Shown here: piece after piece, positions 23,599 through 27,577 of the stretch
How positions within the stretch are numbered: position 1 is the first letter of the stretch
Layout of the letters: each line of letters starts with the position of its first letter
Assembly: GCA_039820405.1 (NCBI GenBank)
Contig: JBCBQC010000085.1
Location: 1 to 27,577, forward strand
Source: CALLVY01 sp937899855
GTDB lineage: Bacteria > Bacteroidota > Bacteroidia > Chitinophagales > Saprospiraceae
Direction of reading: 5' to 3'
DNA length: 27,577 nt
Notes under the pieces: generated by a model
Told to the model about the DNA's origin: nothing
The model's database searches: none
Seen by the model: only the letters and a program-made list of their open reading frames with translations
Position numbers and translations under genes: made by a program

Positions 23599-25749
23599 GT
23601 CCTCTTTGATAAAGGTCTTGATGCCCCCCTCGTTCAAATTCGAGGCGGCATCTTCCGCCTCGTTGCGCGTGATGTAACGCCCCGCGACCACCATGTGCTT
23701 ACTCCGAAAGTCCACGATTTCGGCCCCGCCAAAACCGAGGTCCCGCACCTGGCCCAGCCGCTTCTCCGCATTGCGGAAACTGCGGAAAAGACCCGTTACC
23801 ACCAGGACCTCCGCGTCCGAATAGGTCTCGGTGACATTGGTTGCTGGGGCCGCTTCCTCGGTGACCGAAGTGGTCTCCTCGTCACTACTCGGAATCGTGG
23901 TATCGGTGATGAAGGTAATGTTCACGGCTTGCGACATCCGCGTGATGCGGACCTCCGTCCGGCGATTGTACTGGTGTTCGTTTTCCTCACAATCCACGCC
24001 GTCCATACAGCGATTGCGGATTTCTCCTTCGCCGTATCCCACCGGGGTCAGCCGCGAAGCCGCAATGCCGCGATCCACCAGGTAGCGCACCGCATTTTCC
24101 GCCCGTTTCTGCGACAGCCGCCGGTTGTAGCGGTCTTCCCCCCGCGAGTCCGTATGCGAGGCCAATTCGATTTGCATATCGGGATACTTGACCATCAAAC
24201 CCGCCACCACGTCCAGGTCCGGTCGGGCGTCCGGGCGAATGCGGGCGTCGTTGAAGTTGTAGTAAATGTTCGGCAGTTCGATGACCGTCCCTTCCTTGAT
24301 CGTCGCCCCCGTCAGATCGTTGATGTCGCCGATGGCCCCCGTAGACTCGTCGGGATTGTAGTTGCCATTGCTGCCCTCCGTTCCATTTCCATTGGTGGAG
24401 GCCAGGCCTTCGTCACCCGCCATCCCCAGCTGTCCGTCGTTGGGATCGGCTTCGGCCAGGGTGACCAAAAACTGCTTGACCTCACTATCGGCCTTGAGGA
24501 CTACCTGACGGCTTCGGAAGCCTTCTTTTTCAATGTTGAAGATGTAATTGGCGTATTTGACTTCTGCGGGAAAAACCCCGTTGTCGTTCGTTATCCCACT
24601 CAGGCTACCGTCTTCAAAGGGTAGGCGGAGCAGTACTTCGTTGTCGTTTTGGCCCTGCGTATCGTTCACCAAGGCTTTGGCCAGCGTCAGCTCGTCCACC
24701 AGCAGGTAGTTGATCGTTGCTCCCGGAACCAGTTCGCCACTTTGCTCGTCGATAATGGCCAGCTCGATTTGGCGGGTGGCGTTGGGATCGCGGCGGACGT
24801 TACCGGAGAGGACGTCGAGGCCATCGAGGGAGTAAAAGCTGTAGATGTCGTCCTCGCCCAAACCGCCGTCGCGGTTGGAGGAGAAGTAACCGTTTTTCTT
24901 ATCGCGGTCGACGATAAATCCAAAGTCGTCTTTGTCGGTATTAAAGGGTTTGCCCATGCTTTCGGGCTTATTCCAGGCGCCGTTTTGGCCGGGAATGCTA
25001 AAGAATAGATCCAGTCCACCCAAGCCGGCCTGCCCATTGGAGGCGAAGTAAAGCGTGCCATCCGCGTGGATGAAGGGGAAGGTTTCGTCGCCATCGGTAT
25101 TGATCATGGGGCCGAGATTGGTGGGGGTTCCCCAGTCGTCGCCCCGCCGCTGCACCATCCAGATGTCCATCCCGCCCATGCCACCGGGGCGGTCGGAGGC
25201 GAAGTACAGCACGCTGCCGTCGACCGAGATGGCGGGGTGGGCGGTATTGCTTTCGTTGTCGTTGAAGGAGAGGTCTTCGATTTCCGACCAGGTATCGTTG
25301 ACCTTGCGAGCGGCGTAAATCTTGAGTTTGACGATGCCATCGCTGGCCTTTTTCTTCTTGCCGTTCTTGATGTTGTTGCGGGTGAAGAAGATGTTGTCGG
25401 CGGTGCGGTCAAAGGTCATCGGGCCTTCGTGTACCGTACTGAGGAGTTCTTCAGAAAAGGGTTCGGGCGCCATTAGGGTTCCGCTTTCGGAGCGTTGGGA
25501 CCGAAAGATCGACATGATGTTTTTCCCAATTCGCTTGTCCGTCACGCGGTAGCGCTTCGACGAAATTTTGGTGGAGATAAACACGATGCCATCCTCGTAA
25601 AAGGCGGGGCTGTAGTCTAGGTTTTCGGTATTGACCGTTGCCTCGTTGGTAATGATGACGCGTTTTTCCTCCCCCGTTTCCTGGGCCATGGCCGCGGTAC
25701 TGAAGCCGAGTAGGCCGGCGAGAAATAGTCGGGTAAATATTGGTCTCAT
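23596..25749 (-). CDS. PD40 propeller-OmpA family protein with C-terminal SPOR-like domain
   Basis: The 717-residue exported protein has a signal peptide cut near AMAQ (residue 23). A PD40/WD40-like beta-propeller at about residues 40-310 has blades such as HPAISVDGSVLYFASDRPGG and FPFIHADGTLYFASN. A carboxypeptidase-regulatory-like beta-sandwich follows at about 315-440, then a Gly/Asn-rich linker at 440-480. An OmpA_C peptidoglycan-binding domain spans about 490-610, with IELASHTDSRGEDRYN, the RAENAV helix and YNRRTEVRI; Asp and Arg residues for diaminopimelate binding are present. The last 75 residues (VVTGLFRSFRNAEKRL to GGIKTFIKED) look like a SPOR domain. The PD40-CRD-OmpA order recalls the T9SS protein PorE but lacks its TPR. 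It lies 32 nt after the PorP/SprF gene, probably in one operon, and would anchor an outer-membrane complex to the cell wall. Confidence 0.85.
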   Translation of the reverse strand: MRPIFTRLFLAGLLGFSTAAMAQETGEEKRVIITNEATVNTENLDYSPAFYEDGIVFISTKISSKRYRVTDKRIGKNIMSIFRSQRSESGTLMAPEPFSEELLSTVHEGPMTFDRTADNIFFTRNNIKNGKKKKASDGIVKLKIYAARKVNDTWSEIEDLSFNDNESNTAHPAISVDGSVLYFASDRPGGMGGMDIWMVQRRGDDWGTPTNLGPMINTDGDETFPFIHADGTLYFASNGQAGLGGLDLFFSIPGQNGAWNKPESMGKPFNTDKDDFGFIVDRDKKNGYFSSNRDGGLGEDDIYSFYSLDGLDVLSGNVRRDPNATRQIELAIIDEQSGELVPGATINYLLVDELTLAKALVNDTQGQNDNEVLLRLPFEDGSLSGITNDNGVFPAEVKYANYIFNIEKEGFRSRQVVLKADSEVKQFLVTLAEADPNDGQLGMAGDEGLASTNGNGTEGSNGNYNPDESTGAIGDINDLTGATIKEGTVIELPNIYYNFNDARIRPDARPDLDVVAGLMVKYPDMQIELASHTDSRGEDRYNRRLSQKRAENAVRYLVDRGIAASRLTPVGYGEGEIRNRCMDGVDCEENEHQYNRRTEVRITRMSQAVNITFITDTTIPSSDEETTSVTEEAAPATNVTETYSDAEVLVVTGLFRSFRNAEKRLGQVRDLGFGGAEIVDFRSKHMVVAGRYITRNEAEDAASNLNEGGIKTFIKED

Positions 25750-25781
25750 GGTTGAATGTTCTTTGAAATAGTCTATTGAGA

Positions 25782-26747
25782 TTAAAAGAAAAATCTTGGG
25801 TTGGCCATGTCCGCTTGCTCCTTCACAAAGTCGAAACGTACGAGGGCTTCCAAACTACCGCTGTTGTGCTGCCTAAGATCGGAAAGATTGTAGTCATAGG
25901 CAATTCCCAGGGCGATATTGCGAAACTGGTAGAGCGCCAGCAAGTCGATGGAATCTCCCATGCCGTCGCCTCCCAGACGATAGGAAACGCCCGCGGTGAG
26001 GACCAAATTGTACACCACGCTCAAATTCACGTCGAGATCGAAGGGGGCATTGGCGACGTATTTGGCCAGTACGGCGGGTTTGAGTCGGAAGTTGGCGCCC
26101 ATCGGGATGAGCGTCCCCGCCATGGCGTAAAAGTGGGGGGATTCCTGCGCGATCCGGGTGAGCTGGGCATCCGGGTTAAAGCCAATTTCGTTGGGATAAA
26201 TGTAGGGCGCCGAGAGACCGAGGTAGAAGTTTTTTACCGTCAGGTAAGCACCCGCCCCAAAATTGCCCGAATAATTATTCGTCGATTGGTTTTCGAGCAC
26301 CGAGGCATCATCGGTCTGGCGAATCACGACGGAGGGATCGGTAAAGTCGATGGCCAGGGCCCGAATGTTCCCCTGGATACCGATGCGGAGCGAGCTTTCC
26401 TCCCCCAACTGGATGTTGTAGGAATAAGCCATCGCCGCGTACCAGGAGTCCATCACCCCGATCGTGTGGTTGGAAATGGTGAGTCCAAAGCCCACCTTGT
26501 TGTCAAAGATCGGAGCGTTGAAACTGAGCAGTTTGGTTTCCGGTGATCCGTCAAAGCCCAACCACTGATTGCGGTACAGGGCCATCAGCGAAGCCATGCC
26601 GCGACTGCCCGCGTAAGCCGGATTGACCGTCAGTTGGTTGTACATAAATTGCGTGTACTGACTCTGTTGCTGCGCAAAGAGGGACGTGGTGGCCAGTAGC
26701 CCTAGCGCGCCCATCAATAATCCTCTAAAGAATGCTTTATCGAACAT
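25782..26747 (-). CDS. PorP/SprF family type IX secretion membrane protein
   Basis: The 321-residue outer-membrane beta-barrel has a signal peptide cut near LFAQ (residue 26). Right after it comes the family hallmark QYTQFMYNQLTVNPAYAGSRG. Further family segments are YRNQWLGFDGSPET, GFGLTISNHTIGV, AMAYSYNIQL, GNFGAGAYL and FYLGLSAPYIY. The short aromatic C-terminus NPRFFF suits insertion by the BAM machinery. PorP/SprF proteins are needed to secrete or attach type B T9SS substrates such as SprB, and such a substrate is encoded 35 nt upstream. The downstream PD40-OmpA gene completes a recurring Bacteroidota trio. Confidence 0.93.
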   Translation of the reverse strand: MFDKAFFRGLLMGALGLLATTSLFAQQQSQYTQFMYNQLTVNPAYAGSRGMASLMALYRNQWLGFDGSPETKLLSFNAPIFDNKVGFGLTISNHTIGVMDSWYAAMAYSYNIQLGEESSLRIGIQGNIRALAIDFTDPSVVIRQTDDASVLENQSTNNYSGNFGAGAYLTVKNFYLGLSAPYIYPNEIGFNPDAQLTRIAQESPHFYAMAGTLIPMGANFRLKPAVLAKYVANAPFDLDVNLSVVYNLVLTAGVSYRLGGDGMGDSIDLLALYQFRNIALGIAYDYNLSDLRQHNSGSLEALVRFDFVKEQADMANPRFFF

Positions 26748-26782
26748 ATGCTATAAATTATTTGCCAATGAATCAAAACGCA

Positions 26783-27577
26783 CTAGCGGAAGATGGTGAC
26801 GTAACCCTTCTGGATTTCCGCATTGGGCGCGCTTTGGAAAATGTAAAAATAGGTGCCATCGGGTAGGGGCTCGCCCTCGTAGGTGCCCTGCCAGTTGTTG
26901 AGGTAAGGCGCCGCCGAGAAGATTCGATCCCCCCACTCGTTGTAAATCTGAATCGAATTGTTGGGGAAGGCCTCCGCGTGGAGGCAGTTGATAAACAACT
27001 CATCGTTCTTGCCATCCCCATTGGGCGTGATGACCGTCGGAACCTCACATTCTTCCCCATCAAAAACCACGCTCAAAGTAACCACCCCAACGTCGCACTT
27101 GGTCAGGTCACAATTGCTACACACCAGGTAGGTAAATTGATCTTCTCCCAAAAAGCCATTGTCGGGCGTATAGTCAAATACACCGTCCAGCCCCAATTCC
27201 AAGGTACCGTTTGATACCCCCGACTCCAGCACCACACTGACCTCATCCAGGGCGCTGATGCTGTCGTTCCACAGTACGTTGATCCCCGAGAGGGTGGTCT
27301 CGTAGGGAACAAAGGATTGGTCGCTCACCGCCCGGGGCTCGCCCTCCACGGTTACCAAAATGGTCGCCGTATCGGAAGTACAACCATCCCGACTCACCCA
27401 GTAGTTGACGATGTAAATGCCCGGTGCCGTGGGCTCAATAAAGGTCTCGTTGCTGTTGGTATCGTCCGGCAAGCCAGCCGTGATGGCGGGCGAGACCTCC
27501 CAAAAGTGCTCGTCGGGCGTCGGGATAAACTGGGTGCCCAGCAAGAAACAACGCTGCCCCAGACAGGCCTGGTCCGC
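26783..27577 (-). CDS. Secreted protein with type B T9SS sorting domain (C-terminal part, 5' end beyond the window)
   Basis: The frame is open to the right edge, so only the last 264 residues are seen. They include an Ig/PKD-like segment with TAPGIYIVNYWVSRDGC, then a cadherin-like Ig-fold segment recognisable by NVLWNDS and FDYTPDNGFLGEDQFTYLV. The final part, about 85 residues, is a gliding-motility-associated C-terminal (CHU_C, type B) domain: VPTVITPNGDGKNDE, IQIYNEWGDRIF, NNWQGTYEGEPLPDGTYFYIF and the closing YVTIFR. This domain directs export by the type IX system. The whole protein is probably a large cell-surface adhesin or filament. A TTG at 27544 could be mistaken for a start, but the frame clearly continues upstream. 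Confidence 0.9.
   Translation of the reverse strand, partial: ADQACLGQRCFLLGTQFIPTPDEHFWEVSPAITAGLPDDTNSNETFIEPTAPGIYIVNYWVSRDGCTSDTATILVTVEGEPRAVSDQSFVPYETTLSGINVLWNDSISALDEVSVVLESGVSNGTLELGLDGVFDYTPDNGFLGEDQFTYLVCSNCDLTKCDVGVVTLSVVFDGEECEVPTVITPNGDGKNDELFINCLHAEAFPNNSIQIYNEWGDRIFSAAPYLNNWQGTYEGEPLPDGTYFYIFQSAPNAEIQKGYVTIFR

Noticed and set aside
23695..24624. 309-codon plus-strand frame opposite the PD40-OmpA gene
   Set aside because: Shadow frame without a domain; the minus-strand gene has several clear domains.
25776..26546. 256-codon plus-strand frame opposite the PorP/SprF gene
   Set aside because: Shadow frame; the PorP/SprF hallmarks are on the minus strand.

Overview
The window is chromosomal DNA of a Bacteroidota bacterium. 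The signs are: promoter elements of the TAnnTTTG type; a Bacteroidota-style FtsZ tail ending in SFLHDNVD; a fused alpha/beta 2-oxoacid dehydrogenase E1; an insertion-bearing MraY; and type IX secretion (T9SS) genes (PorP/SprF family, type B sorting domain, PD40-OmpA protein). GC-rich coding DNA with AT-rich gaps fits a Saprospiria/Lewinella-like member, but that placement is inference and no rRNA is present to test it.

Layout. 1-1257: the end of an upstream transcription unit (terminator), a small secreted DUF1573 protein on the minus strand, and a long non-coding divergent region. 1258-4656: two plus-strand metabolic genes, the fused E1 and a Dpm1-like polyprenol-phosphate mannosyltransferase. 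4657-20712: a nearly complete division and cell-wall (dcw) cluster in the order mraZ, rsmH, ftsL, ftsI, murE, mraY, murD, ftsW, murG, murC, ftsQ, ftsA, ftsZ, all on the plus strand, closed by a strong terminator. 20937-23497: an outer-membrane beta-barrel protein and a DUF3179 lipoprotein. 23596-27577: a minus-strand T9SS-linked set made of a 5'-truncated type B secreted protein, a PorP/SprF protein, and a PD40-OmpA protein with a SPOR-like C-terminus.

How the genes work together. MurC, MurD and MurE build the UDP-MurNAc peptide (murF, ddl and murB are not here). MraY and MurG make lipid I and lipid II. FtsW and FtsI polymerise and crosslink septal peptidoglycan. FtsL, FtsQ, FtsA and FtsZ assemble the divisome. 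RsmH modifies 16S rRNA, and MraZ is the likely autoregulator. MurE carries the DNPR signature expected for meso-diaminopimelate peptidoglycan.

Most of the window is well-conserved housekeeping sequence. The points most worth checking are: MraZ-type TGGGN boxes spread over about 200 bp in three groups upstream of mraZ; an unlisted 47-codon ORF with an 11-bp tandem repeat that exactly fills the ftsI-murE gap; the PD40-OmpA-SPOR architecture next to a PorP/SprF and type B substrate pair; and a 518-bp non-coding stretch with a perfect 16-bp palindrome and nested dyads. I saw no CRISPR array, tRNA, rRNA, insertion sequence or phage gene.
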